Positions 17,501-24,229 of a DNA stretch of 64,000 bases are shown one piece after another. Within the stretch, counting starts at the first letter, position 1. Every line of letters starts with the position of its first letter. Origin of the DNA: Streptomyces paradoxus (GTDB lineage Bacteria > Actinomycetota > Actinomycetes > Streptomycetales > Streptomycetaceae); the NCBI RefSeq assembly GCF_014202475.1, contig NZ_JACHGV010000007.1:1-64000 (forward strand), in the 5' to 3' direction. The translations under genes and the position numbers were made by a program. The notes under the pieces were generated by a model. The model saw nothing but the letters and a program-made list of their open reading frames with translations, searched no databases and had not been told where the DNA came from.

Positions 17501-18453
17501 ACTACGAGGCGGACTGGGGAGCCGTGCCGATGTTCTTCCGCCATGAGCCGGAACTCGGGCCGGGCGCGCACCTGCTGGAGGTGGTGGCCGACAGCGCCGG
17601 TGCCCGGGACGCGGTGTTCGTCGATCTGGTGGTGTGTTCGGGGCCCGGGGTGACGGCCCTGGTCAGCGGCGCCGGCTGGGAGGCGGAGGCGGGCGCGTGG
17701 CGGGGCCGGACCGTCGAGGACGGGCGCAGGCGGGGCGAGTTGCAGCACTGCCACGCCGCCGTACGGCCGCATCCGCTGCCGGAGAGCGCATGGCTCAACG
17801 GTCCTCCGGTGCTCGGCGGTGCCGTACGGCCGTCGCGGTCCACTGATGACGTCCGGGCGTCGCCGCAGCGCTTCCGGTTCACGGTGCCGCCGGGAACGGT
17901 GTCGCTGGAGCTGCCGTTGGCGCTGCACGCGCGCGTGCGGGTCGGGGACGGAGAGGAACGGGCCTTGGCGGGCGACCGGCTGACACTCCACGAGCCGCTC
18001 CCCGCACCCGCCCGGGTCGAGGTGGTCACCGGGCCCACGGCCGTCCTGCGGGGCGGCTCCGCCTGGCACGGGCCGGTCCGGGTGCGGACGGTGCCGGCGC
18101 CGCTGGAGCTGGGCGACTGGCGCGAGCGGGGGCTGGGCGGCTGGAGCGGGGGTGTGACGTACGCACGGGAGGTGCAGGTGCCGCCCGGGCCCGATCCCGT
18201 GCTGGATCTGGGGCGGGTCCGGGGCAGCGTGGAGGTGTCGGTCGACGGGGAGTTCGCCGGGGAGGCGTTCTGCGCGCCGTACCGCTTCCCGCTGCGCGGC
18301 GCCGCGGGGCGGACCGTCCGGCTGGAGGTGACGGTCCGGGGCACGCTGGCTCCGTATCTCGCGGAGGCCACGCCGACCGCCTGGGCTTTCCCGTCGCAGC
18401 TGCCGTCGGGGCTGTGGGGGCCGGTGACGCTGCGGATACCGTCCGGGGATTAG
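14509..18453 (+). CDS. Large glycoside hydrolase, GH106 (alpha-L-rhamnosidase) type
   Basis: 1314 aa from the GTG at 14509, with AAGGA 8 nt upstream. The opening (LRRLFDDPPRAFGPTPLWWW, then AWQLRAFAQGGVHNLV) is the start of the GH106-like TIM barrel. HRWYGAAGSDHHGDAKVHSS near 325 and IEAFHSSGWGGTLEDTYGW near 350 are barrel segments with acidic and His residues likely to line the active site. The last 600 residues are beta-rich galactose-binding-like domains. No signal peptide is visible, so it acts in the cytosol on an imported glycoside. Its last 4 bp overlap the end of the convergent LacI gene. GH106 includes alpha-L-rhamnosidases; the substrate here is not proven. Confidence 0.85.
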   Translation: MISPELRRLFDDPPRAFGPTPLWWWSGAKVTRERLAWQLRAFAQGGVHNLVVINLAPAGPTFGARADDPAWFGEEWWERFRDACAIAAELGTRLWFYDQIGFSGANVQGGVTRRHPGAAGLALRCRDVSVAGGRVPLTGAETPLAVYSRQGRRLDLTGDGHLAAADGTVVRLVTAVPTAFDYLDPHAVGLLMDTVHHEYDRRVPEYLGTVVAGSFQDELPGTNAWSHRFAEEFRARRGYDLLDHLPALFGTDAGVPEGKIRGDYYRVRAELTEEALFRPLAAWHRERGLLLGSDQSHPARAGYPAQSTQLYTDYFRTHRWYGAAGSDHHGDAKVHSSMAHLYGHERVWIEAFHSSGWGGTLEDTYGWLLPFLRSGANLYNPHASYFGTAAGWFEWAPPSTDWRQPYWKQYPAFSRAVARICSVMSWGGYAADVAVLHPTATMQALVPLDAPVRHFGDGRLGGGHTLADETQRHYLDLCGSNNWLGPHAGVLDRRGISFDVVDDDSVQCAEATEGALRIRDLAYGAVLLPSASVLEEGTARRLAELLDAGGRVVVVGRPPATAAGRSGDDSVVAALLAHPRLERVRDPGAAAAAVADAAGHATGEVPLLVRRKGNRAVALVTAAFPEIGAHPLRPPGSAPEPVRASSVTVRAGVAEAEVWNPATGSRSPALVTVSDDGALSTIEVPLDGSPAALVVWREGRPGPTPAAGGTAVRVLDVSAGWQGRLVPTMDNTWGDLALPPGASVAEPQIWTMEWTEGTVWERSRVTYGNRVRVLHPVPPDKAPEPLDAACVERILAGHVPLVPPDSGWEATVYSSSRGMPDQGGLLGTKGLVNEEFVRVPVPAGEAVARVRAIVETGHRGPAELHVGAEAVKRVWWNGEPLGPYGGGYLASAPVEVSRDRNVLEYELSGAQDRPSSISAVAGTPLGSFFCLSEPGGFGPRPRFMRPPDGVRPGGRVAYRAGFRVPAGGARAVLVVGAASALTVLIDGEVVARQEKAEYYEADWGAVPMFFRHEPELGPGAHLLEVVADSAGARDAVFVDLVVCSGPGVTALVSGAGWEAEAGAWRGRTVEDGRRRGELQHCHAAVRPHPLPESAWLNGPPVLGGAVRPSRSTDDVRASPQRFRFTVPPGTVSLELPLALHARVRVGDGEERALAGDRLTLHEPLPAPARVEVVTGPTAVLRGGSAWHGPVRVRTVPAPLELGDWRERGLGGWSGGVTYAREVQVPPGPDPVLDLGRVRGSVEVSVDGEFAGEAFCAPYRFPLRGAAGRTVRLEVTVRGTLAPYLAEATPTAWAFPSQLPSGLWGPVTLRIPSGD

Positions 18454-19469
18454 CCGTCTGCGGACGGCCGGGTGGAGTCGCGCAGGACGAGGCCCGGGGC
18501 GAAGACGCGGGTCTCGTGGAGATGGTCCGCGCGGGCCTCGATCTCGTCGAGCAGCATCTCCACCGCCGCCCGCCCGAGGTCCTCGACGGGCTGCCGGACC
18601 GTCGTCAGGGTGGTCGCCCCGAAGGTCGCCACGTCGAGGTCGCCGTAGCCGACGACCTGCACGTCCTCGGGGATGCGCACGCCGCGTTCGGTCAGCCCCC
18701 GGCAGAGGCCTGCGGCGAGGAAGTCGTTGGTGCAGAACACCCCGTCGGGCAGGTCCTTCAGCCCCCGGGCGATCTCCGTGCCGTAGGCGACGGTCATCCG
18801 CTCGGCGACGACCTGGCCGAGCCGGGCCTCGCGGCGGCTGCGCACGGCCTGCCGGGCGCCCTGGTAGCGGTCGGCGCACTGACGTATGCCGCGCTCGCCG
18901 TTGACGACGAGGATGTCGCGGGCCCCGCTGTCGAGGAGGTGCTGTACGGCGATGCGGCCGCCGGCGATGTCGTCGACGGAGGCCGAGCAGCCCTCCCGGT
19001 CGGGCATGGCACGGTCGGCCAGGACGAGCGGGATGCCCCGCTCGCGCAGCCGGGCCAGCCGGCCCGGGTCGGCGCCGAGCGGTACGACGACGACGCCGAC
19101 GGCCCGTTGCCCGACGAGCATGCTGAAGTAGCCCTGCTCCCGTTCGGGGTCGTCCCCGCTGTGGCACAGGACGAGGGAGTAGCCGTGGTCATAGGCCGCG
19201 TCGGCGGCGCCTCGCGCGATGCGCGCGTAGAAGGAGTTGGTGACGTCGGGCAGGACCAGCCCGATCGCGGAGGAGTGACCGGTGCGCAGACCGGCGGCTC
19301 CGGGGTGGGGGACGTAGTCGAGCGCGGCGACGGCGACGCGGACGCGCTCGGCGGTCTGCGCGGTGACCCGCTCGGGCCGGTTGAGCACGTTCGACACCGT
19401 GGACACCGAGACACCGGCCGCGGCGGCGACGTCCTGGATGCGGGCGGGGCGTGCCGGAACGGCCTCCAC
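18450..19469 (-). CDS. LacI-family repressor of the sugar locus
   Basis: 339 aa from the GTG at 19469. Residues about 9-55 are the LacI helix-turn-helix with hinge (RIQDVAAAAGVSVSTVSNVL, then AALDYVP), followed by a periplasmic-binding-protein-like effector domain (SAIGLVLPDVTNSFYARIA; DGVFCTNDFLAAGL; VVGYGDLDVATF). Operator-like sites with a shared AACGTT core lie upstream of this gene, the MFS/isomerase operon and the hydrolase, so it probably represses all three and itself. The inducer would be a breakdown product of the glycoside. Confidence 0.93.
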   Translation of the reverse strand: MEAVPARPARIQDVAAAAGVSVSTVSNVLNRPERVTAQTAERVRVAVAALDYVPHPGAAGLRTGHSSAIGLVLPDVTNSFYARIARGAADAAYDHGYSLVLCHSGDDPEREQGYFSMLVGQRAVGVVVVPLGADPGRLARLRERGIPLVLADRAMPDREGCSASVDDIAGGRIAVQHLLDSGARDILVVNGERGIRQCADRYQGARQAVRSRREARLGQVVAERMTVAYGTEIARGLKDLPDGVFCTNDFLAAGLCRGLTERGVRIPEDVQVVGYGDLDVATFGATTLTTVRQPVEDLGRAAVEMLLDEIEARADHLHETRVFAPGLVLRDSTRPSADG

Positions 19470-19543
19470 CCCCTCGCTGTTACGGCCGCGCGACCAGGCA
19501 CGACGATGGCCTTCATGGGCGTCGCAAGTATACCGTGACCGGG

Positions 19544-19564
19544 CGTGGAACGTTTTTCCCGCCC
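19544..19564 (-). promoter_or_regulatory. LacI-type operator upstream of its own gene
   Basis: Read on the minus strand: GGGCGGGAAAAACGTTCCAC. Its first 16 bases equal those at 14361-14376. It lies 75 bp before the repressor start. Confidence 0.8.
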
Positions 19565-19584
19565 GGTCTGCTCGGGCCCCCGGA

Positions 19585-19690
19585 TCAGGCGGAGGGCGCG
19601 CCGGCGAGGACCTCCACGCAGCCGGTGTCGAGCGAGTAGTAGGCGCTGACGACGGCCAGATCGCCCTTCTTCACGAGCGGGTCGCCGCAC
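19585..19690 (-). pseudogene. 3' remnant of a beta-carbonic anhydrase gene
   Basis: On the minus strand a frame different from that of the MFS gene reads PLVKKGDLAVVSAYYSLDTG followed by CVEVLAGAPSA and a stop at 19585. This matches the C-terminal strand of Streptomyces beta-carbonic anhydrases. No upstream part of the enzyme is present: the frame runs into the MFS gene, which ends at 19671 in the middle of the junction. The MFS tail (GSGSATAPSGAATRS) therefore probably comes from the fusion point, and an intervening deletion removed most of the anhydrase gene. Confidence 0.65.
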
Positions 19691-20930
19691 CGCTCGGCGC
19701 CGTCGCCGAACCGCTCCCGAAGCGGATCCCCTTGGCCTCCTTGCCGAGCGCGCTCAGCAGGATCACCACGGCCAGGGTGGGCACGATGGTCCATGCCATC
19801 GCCGACGGGTAGCCGTGGCGCTCGGCGAGGGCCTCCTGGATCGGCAGGTTGAGTGCGGCGATGAGGTTGCCCAGCTGGTAGGTGACGCCCGGGTAGAAGC
19901 CGCGGACGGCGTCGGGGCTCATCTCGGTCAGATGCGCCGGAATGACGCCCCACGCGCCCTGCACGCACACCTGCATGAGGAAGGACGACAGCATCAGCCA
20001 GCCGACGGTGGTGGACAGCACGAAGAACGGCACCACGACCAGGCCCGCCGCCGCCGCGATCATGATGGTCCGGCGGCGGCCCAGCCGCTCGGAGTAGGCG
20101 CCGAGCAGCACCCCGCCGATCATCGCGCCGATGTTGTAGACCACCGCGATCGCGATCGACGTGTTCGCCGACAGGTCGAGGCCCTTCTTCACGAAGGTCG
20201 GGTAGATGTCCTGGGTGCCGTGCGACATCCAGTTGAAGGCCGTCATCAGCGCGACCAGGTAGACGAAGCGCCGCAGCACCGCGGGGTTCCTGAACACCTG
20301 GTGCGCGGGGGTGCGGTTGAGCGCGACGCTCTTCTCCCACACCTCGCTCTCCTCCACCCTGCTGCGCACCCACAGCGCGACCAGGGCGGGCAGCAGGCTG
20401 AACGCGAACAGGCCGCGCCAGCCGAAGACGGGCTCGATGACGAAGAACGCCACGGCGGCCAGGAGGTACCCCAGCGAGTAGCCGCTCTGCAGCAGGCCCG
20501 ACCAGAACCCACGCCGTTCGGTGGGGATCTTCTCCATGGCCAGGGCCGCGCCCAGACCCCATTCGCCGCCCATGCCGATGCCGTAGAGCAGGCGCAGCAC
20601 CAGCAGGACGCTGTAGTTGGGCGCGAAGGCGCAGGCGAAGCCGACGATCGAGTAGAAGACGACGTCGACCATGAGCGGGACGCGGCGGCCCCGGCGGTCC
20701 GCCCACATGCCGAAGAGCAGCGCGCCGACCGGCCGCATCACCAGGGTCGCGGTGGTCAGGAAGGCCATGTCGGTGAGGGAGACATGGAAGTCGTCCGCTA
20801 TCTCGCTGTAGACGAGCACGACGAGGAAGTAGTCGAACGCGTCCATGGCCCAGCCCAGATAGGCGGCCACGAAGGCGTTGCGCTGATCCTTGGTCAGACC
20901 TGCTGCCTGCCCTCTCACGGTTTTCAGCAC
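19671..20930 (-). CDS. MFS transporter, sialate/lactate:H+ symporter (SHS) type
   Basis: 419 aa from the GTG at 20930, with GGAGGT 5 nt upstream. Twelve membrane segments; MWADRRGRR follows helix 2, and LRLLYGIGMGGEWGLGAALA in helix 4 with the N-terminal YLGWAMDAFDYFLVVLV segment are typical of the SHS/NanT/lactate-type MFS branch. It probably imports a carboxylate with protons. The last 15 residues appear to derive from the junction with the carbonic-anhydrase remnant, so the natural C-terminus may be altered; the transport core ends before it. Confidence 0.92.
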   Translation of the reverse strand: MLKTVRGQAAGLTKDQRNAFVAAYLGWAMDAFDYFLVVLVYSEIADDFHVSLTDMAFLTTATLVMRPVGALLFGMWADRRGRRVPLMVDVVFYSIVGFACAFAPNYSVLLVLRLLYGIGMGGEWGLGAALAMEKIPTERRGFWSGLLQSGYSLGYLLAAVAFFVIEPVFGWRGLFAFSLLPALVALWVRSRVEESEVWEKSVALNRTPAHQVFRNPAVLRRFVYLVALMTAFNWMSHGTQDIYPTFVKKGLDLSANTSIAIAVVYNIGAMIGGVLLGAYSERLGRRRTIMIAAAAGLVVVPFFVLSTTVGWLMLSSFLMQVCVQGAWGVIPAHLTEMSPDAVRGFYPGVTYQLGNLIAALNLPIQEALAERHGYPSAMAWTIVPTLAVVILLSALGKEAKGIRFGSGSATAPSGAATRS

Positions 20931-21025
20931 GGTGACCTCCCGAAGTCCGCAGCCGAGGCTAGGGACGCGACGACGGGAATCGGGCAAAGCACGAGCCAGT
21001 TTTGGACCAAGAGCGCGAGTGCCCG

Positions 21026-21457
21026 TCAACGGTGGCCGGGCAGCCGCCGTCCCGGCGCGGCGACACCGCCGGAGGCCGCCGCGTCGATCAGGCGGCGGAA
21101 GGTGCCGCACTCCATGTGGCTGGGTGCGGGGCAGGCGGCGGCATGTCGCAGGGAGTCCCGCAGGACGCCCAGTTCGCGGATCCTTCCGTCCAGTTCGTCC
21201 GCCTTGGCGGACAGCATCCGCCGGTCGATCTGCGGCTGTCCGTCCGGGGCGAACATCCGCGCGATCTCGTCGAGCGAGAACCCGGCCGTCCGCCCCAGCG
21301 CGATCAGCGCCAGCCGCTGCAGCACCCCGGGGTCGTACTGACGCCGCAGCCCGCGCCGGCCGGTCGAGGCGATGAGCCCCTTCTCCTCGTAGAAGCGCAG
21401 GGTCGAGGCGGGCACACCGGCGCGGTGCGCCACTTCGGCGATGTCCAGGTCTGTCAT
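21026..21457 (-). CDS. MerR-family regulator
   Basis: 143 aa from the ATG at 21457. N-terminal winged helix (IAEVAHRAGVPASTLRFYEE, then KGLI), a dimerisation helix near 75-105, and a C-terminal CPAPSHMECGTF segment with two Cys that could bind metal or sense redox. It is transcribed divergently from the methyltransferase gene. The 77-bp gap contains a SoxR-like operator within a promoter with a 19-bp spacer, so it likely activates that promoter by DNA distortion and represses or autoregulates its own. Confidence 0.93.
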   Translation of the reverse strand: MTDLDIAEVAHRAGVPASTLRFYEEKGLIASTGRRGLRRQYDPGVLQRLALIALGRTAGFSLDEIARMFAPDGQPQIDRRMLSAKADELDGRIRELGVLRDSLRHAAACPAPSHMECGTFRRLIDAAASGGVAAPGRRLPGHR

Positions 21458-21461
21458 TGTC

Positions 21462-21492
21462 TTGACCTCAAGTCGACTTGAAGTAGAACGCT
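21462..21492 (+). promoter_or_regulatory. MerR-type promoter and operator for the methyltransferase
   Basis: The -35 TTGACC (21462-21467) and -10-like AACGCT (21487-21492) are separated by 19 bp, the long spacer typical of MerR-controlled promoters. The operator CCTCAAGTCGACTTGAAG (21466-21483), with a perfect TCAAGTCGACTTGA core, fills the spacer and resembles the SoxR-type site CCTCAAGT-N2-ACTTGAGG. Confidence 0.75.
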
Positions 21493-21534
21493 GTCATCCC
21501 GCCATGACGAAGGCAAGCAGAGGGAGAGACGAAG

Positions 21535-22386
21535 ATGGACGCCTCACACCGGTCCGACGACGAGCAGGCCGCCCGCTGGAACGGGCCCGCCGGCAACGCC
21601 TGGGTGGATCTCCAGGAGCTGCTGGACGAGATGTTCAGGCCGTTCGAGGAGCTGCTCGTCGACGCGGTGGCCGCCGAACACGCGGGAAGCGTGCTCGATG
21701 TCGGCTGTGGCACGGGCGGCATCACCCGGGCCGTCGCCCGCAGGTCCGGTCACTGCGTCGGTGTCGACATCTCGGGGCCGATGATCGAGACGGCCCGGGC
21801 GCAGGCCGAGCGGGAGGGCGTGCCGGCGTCCTTCGTCCAGGCCGACGCGCAGGAGTACGCGTTCGAACCCGGCGCCTTCGACGCCGTCGTCTCGCGCTTC
21901 GGCGTCATGTTCTTCAACGATCCCGTGCGGGCCTTCACCAATCTGCGGAGCACGGTGAGGGACGGGGCCGGGCTGCGGTGTGTCGTGTGGCGGGGCCCCG
22001 AGGAGAACCCGTTCATGACGACGGCCGAACGCGCCGCGGCCCCGTTCCTGCCGGACCTGCCCGCGCGCCGGCCGGACCAGCCGGGCCAGTTCGCGTTCGC
22101 GGACCCGGAGCGCGTCCACCGCGTCCTGGCGGAGAGCGGCTGGGCCGGGATCGACATCCAGCCGGTCGACGTGGTCTGCGCCCTGCCGGAGAAGGACCTC
22201 GTCACGTACTTCACGCGGCTCGGTCCGCTCGGCATGATCCTGCCCGGGGCCGACGAGGAGACCCGGGCGCGGATCGTCGAGGCGGTCCGGCCCGCGTTCG
22301 ACCCCTTCGTGCAGGGGACGGAGGTCCGCTACACCGCGGCCTGCTGGATGGTCTCCGCGCGGGCCGCCGCCGCGAAACTTTCGTGA
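21535..22386 (+). CDS. Class I SAM-dependent methyltransferase
   Basis: 283 aa from the ATG at 21535, with GGGAGA upstream. Motif I is VLDVGCGTGGITRAVAR near residue 55, the acidic end of beta-2 is GVDIS, and FDAVVSRFGVMFFND near 120 is motif IV. The C-terminal part (PGQFAFADPERVHRVLAESG) resembles UbiE/Coq5-like and small-molecule methyltransferases. The substrate is unknown. Its promoter carries a MerR operator, so it is probably induced by the signal sensed by the adjacent regulator. Confidence 0.9.
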   Translation: MDASHRSDDEQAARWNGPAGNAWVDLQELLDEMFRPFEELLVDAVAAEHAGSVLDVGCGTGGITRAVARRSGHCVGVDISGPMIETARAQAEREGVPASFVQADAQEYAFEPGAFDAVVSRFGVMFFNDPVRAFTNLRSTVRDGAGLRCVVWRGPEENPFMTTAERAAAPFLPDLPARRPDQPGQFAFADPERVHRVLAESGWAGIDIQPVDVVCALPEKDLVTYFTRLGPLGMILPGADEETRARIVEAVRPAFDPFVQGTEVRYTAACWMVSARAAAAKLS

Positions 22387-22402
22387 GGTCCGGCCCCCTT
22401 TT

Positions 22403-22420
22403 CCGGGCGCGGGCGCCCGG
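22403..22420 (+). terminator. Short GC hairpin after the methyltransferase
   Basis: CCGGGCGC-GG-GCGCCCGG, an 8-bp perfect stem, 16 bp after the stop and 18 bp before the ThuA start. Confidence 0.4.
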
Positions 22421-22437
22421 CGCATAGTGACATCACG

Positions 22438-23148
22438 ATGACGCAGAAGAGAGCCCTGGTGGTCCGAGGCGGCTGGGAAGGGCACCAGCCGGTCGAGGCC
22501 ACGGAACTGTTCCTGCCCTTCCTCCGGAGCAACGGGTACGACGTCCGGGTCGAGGAGTCGACCGGGATCTACGCGGACGCCGCCGAACTGGCCGCCACCG
22601 ACCTGATCGTGCAGTGCGTGACGATGTCGGAGATCACGCGCGAGCAGCTGGCGGGGCTGACCGCCGCGGTCGCGGCCGGGACCGGATTCACCGGCTGGCA
22701 CGGCGGCATCGCCGACTCGTTCCGCGCCTCCTCGGACTATCTGCACCTGGTGGGCGGCCAGTTCGCCACGCACCCCGGCAAGGAACCGTGCGAGCGCCGG
22801 GGTGAGGCGGCGGACAACTTCCTGCCGCACACCATCACCCTCACCGACGCCGGTCGCGAGCACCCGGTCACGGCGGGCATCGAGGACTTCACGCTCGACA
22901 CCGAGCAGTACTGGGTGCTCCACGACGACCTCGTCGACGTCCTGGCCACCACCACGCATCCGGTCCGGCCGTGGCAGCCCTGGCACCGGCCGGTCACCTC
23001 ACCCGCGGTCTGGACCCGCCGGTGGGGTGCCGGGCGAATCGTGGTGACGACACCGGGGCACAGCGTCGACGTGCTGGAGCACCCCCACGTCCGCACCATC
23101 ATCGAGAGGGGCATGCTGTGGGCGACGCGCACCGCGTCGGGGTCGTAG
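22438..23148 (+). CDS. ThuA domain protein
   Basis: 236 aa, a single ThuA-like (class I glutamine amidotransferase-like fold) domain. RALVVRGGWEGHQPVEATELF opens it; GTGFTGWHGGIADSFRASSD near 80 and EQYWVLHDDLVDVLATTT near 155 are the conserved loops. ThuA family proteins are linked to use of disaccharides such as trehalose, where they work with Gfo/Idh oxidoreductases that make keto-sugars. Here the next gene is exactly such an oxidoreductase, overlapping by 31 bp, so the two are translationally coupled and probably act on one sugar derivative. Confidence 0.9.
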   Translation: MTQKRALVVRGGWEGHQPVEATELFLPFLRSNGYDVRVEESTGIYADAAELAATDLIVQCVTMSEITREQLAGLTAAVAAGTGFTGWHGGIADSFRASSDYLHLVGGQFATHPGKEPCERRGEAADNFLPHTITLTDAGREHPVTAGIEDFTLDTEQYWVLHDDLVDVLATTTHPVRPWQPWHRPVTSPAVWTRRWGAGRIVVTTPGHSVDVLEHPHVRTIIERGMLWATRTASGS

Positions 23149-24227
23149 GACTCGGCGTCATCTCCCGCGCGTACCTGGACACGCTCGCCGGCCATCCCGG
23201 GGTGCGCGTCACCGCGGTCGCCGACCTCGACGCCTCCCGGTCCGCCGCGGCCGCCGCCGAACTGCCGGACGCCCGGGCGCTGTCGGTGGAGGAGCTGCTG
23301 GGCAGCCCGGACGTGGACACGGTGCTGAACCTGACCACCCCGGCGGCCCACGCCGGGATAGCCCTCGGGGCGATCCGCCACGGCAAGAACGTCTACGGGG
23401 AGAAACCACTGGCGGCGGACCTGGAGGACGCGCGGTCCGTCCTGGAGGCCGCCGCGCGGGCGGGCACGGGGGTGGGCTGTGCCCCGGACACCGTCCTGGG
23501 CACGGGAATCCAGACCGCGCGGGCGGCCGTGGAGGCGGGAAGCATCGGACGACCCCAGTTCGCCTCCGCCGTGATGGTCACCCCGGGGCATGAACGCTGG
23601 CATCCCCACCCCGACTTCTACTACACGGCCGGTGGCGGCCCGCTGCTGGACATGGGGCCGTACTACCTGTCGTCCCTGGTCCATCTGCTCGGGCCGGTGC
23701 GATCGGTGACCGGAGCGGCCGGGCGGCTGCGTGCCGAGCGCGTGATCGGTTCCGGCCCGCGCGCGGGCGAGCGCATACCGGTCGAGGTGGACAGCCATGT
23801 CTCCGGAGTGCTGGAGCACGTGAACGGGACGCTGACGACGCTCACGACGAGCTTCGACGGCGTGGCCACCACGGCCGCCCCGATCGAGGTGCACGGCGAC
23901 AGCGGCTCCTTGTCGGTGCCCGACCCGAACCGCTTCGACGGCGAGGTGCGCGTCCACGCGCTCGGCGACACCCGGTGGCGCGCCGTGCCGGTGTCGGCGG
24001 GCTACGCGGACGGCGCCCGTGGCGTCGGACTGCTGGACTTCCTCACCGCCGACGCGTCGCGGCCACCGCGCGCCGGCGGTGAACTCGCCCTGCACGTACT
24101 GGAGACGATGACCGCGCTGTTGCGTTCGGCGGCCGAGGGACGCCGGATCGAGCTGACGACATCGGCACGGGTGCCCGCACCCGTGCCCCTGACGGCCGCC
24201 GCCCAGTGGCACGGCCGGCCCTCCTGA
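23118..24227 (+). CDS. Gfo/Idh/MocA family oxidoreductase
   Basis: 369 aa from the GTG at 23118 inside the ThuA gene, preceded by GAGAGGGG. The NAD(P)-binding fold starts at once (RVGVVGLGVISRAYLDTLA). The conserved catalytic EKP is in GKNVYGEKPLAADLEDA near 95, and the C-terminal alpha/beta domain includes GGGPLLDMGPYYLSSLVHLL near 175. It probably oxidises a sugar hydroxyl as part of a disaccharide or polyol route with ThuA. No transporter or regulator is directly linked. Confidence 0.92.
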   Translation: MGDAHRVGVVGLGVISRAYLDTLAGHPGVRVTAVADLDASRSAAAAAELPDARALSVEELLGSPDVDTVLNLTTPAAHAGIALGAIRHGKNVYGEKPLAADLEDARSVLEAAARAGTGVGCAPDTVLGTGIQTARAAVEAGSIGRPQFASAVMVTPGHERWHPHPDFYYTAGGGPLLDMGPYYLSSLVHLLGPVRSVTGAAGRLRAERVIGSGPRAGERIPVEVDSHVSGVLEHVNGTLTTLTTSFDGVATTAAPIEVHGDSGSLSVPDPNRFDGEVRVHALGDTRWRAVPVSAGYADGARGVGLLDFLTADASRPPRAGGELALHVLETMTALLRSAAEGRRIELTTSARVPAPVPLTAAAQWHGRPS

Positions 24228-24229
24228 GG

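Noticed and set aside
14419..19167. Very long open frame (1582 codons) on the minus strand opposite the GH106-type gene
   Set aside because: It is Arg/Pro/Gly rich without any domain and mirrors the third-position GC bias of the real gene on the plus strand.
19585..24227. Possible secondary-metabolite cluster (MFS, MerR, methyltransferase, oxidoreductase)
   Set aside because: No core biosynthetic enzyme (PKS, NRPS, terpene cyclase or RiPP maturase) is present; gene directions and operators indicate separate small units.
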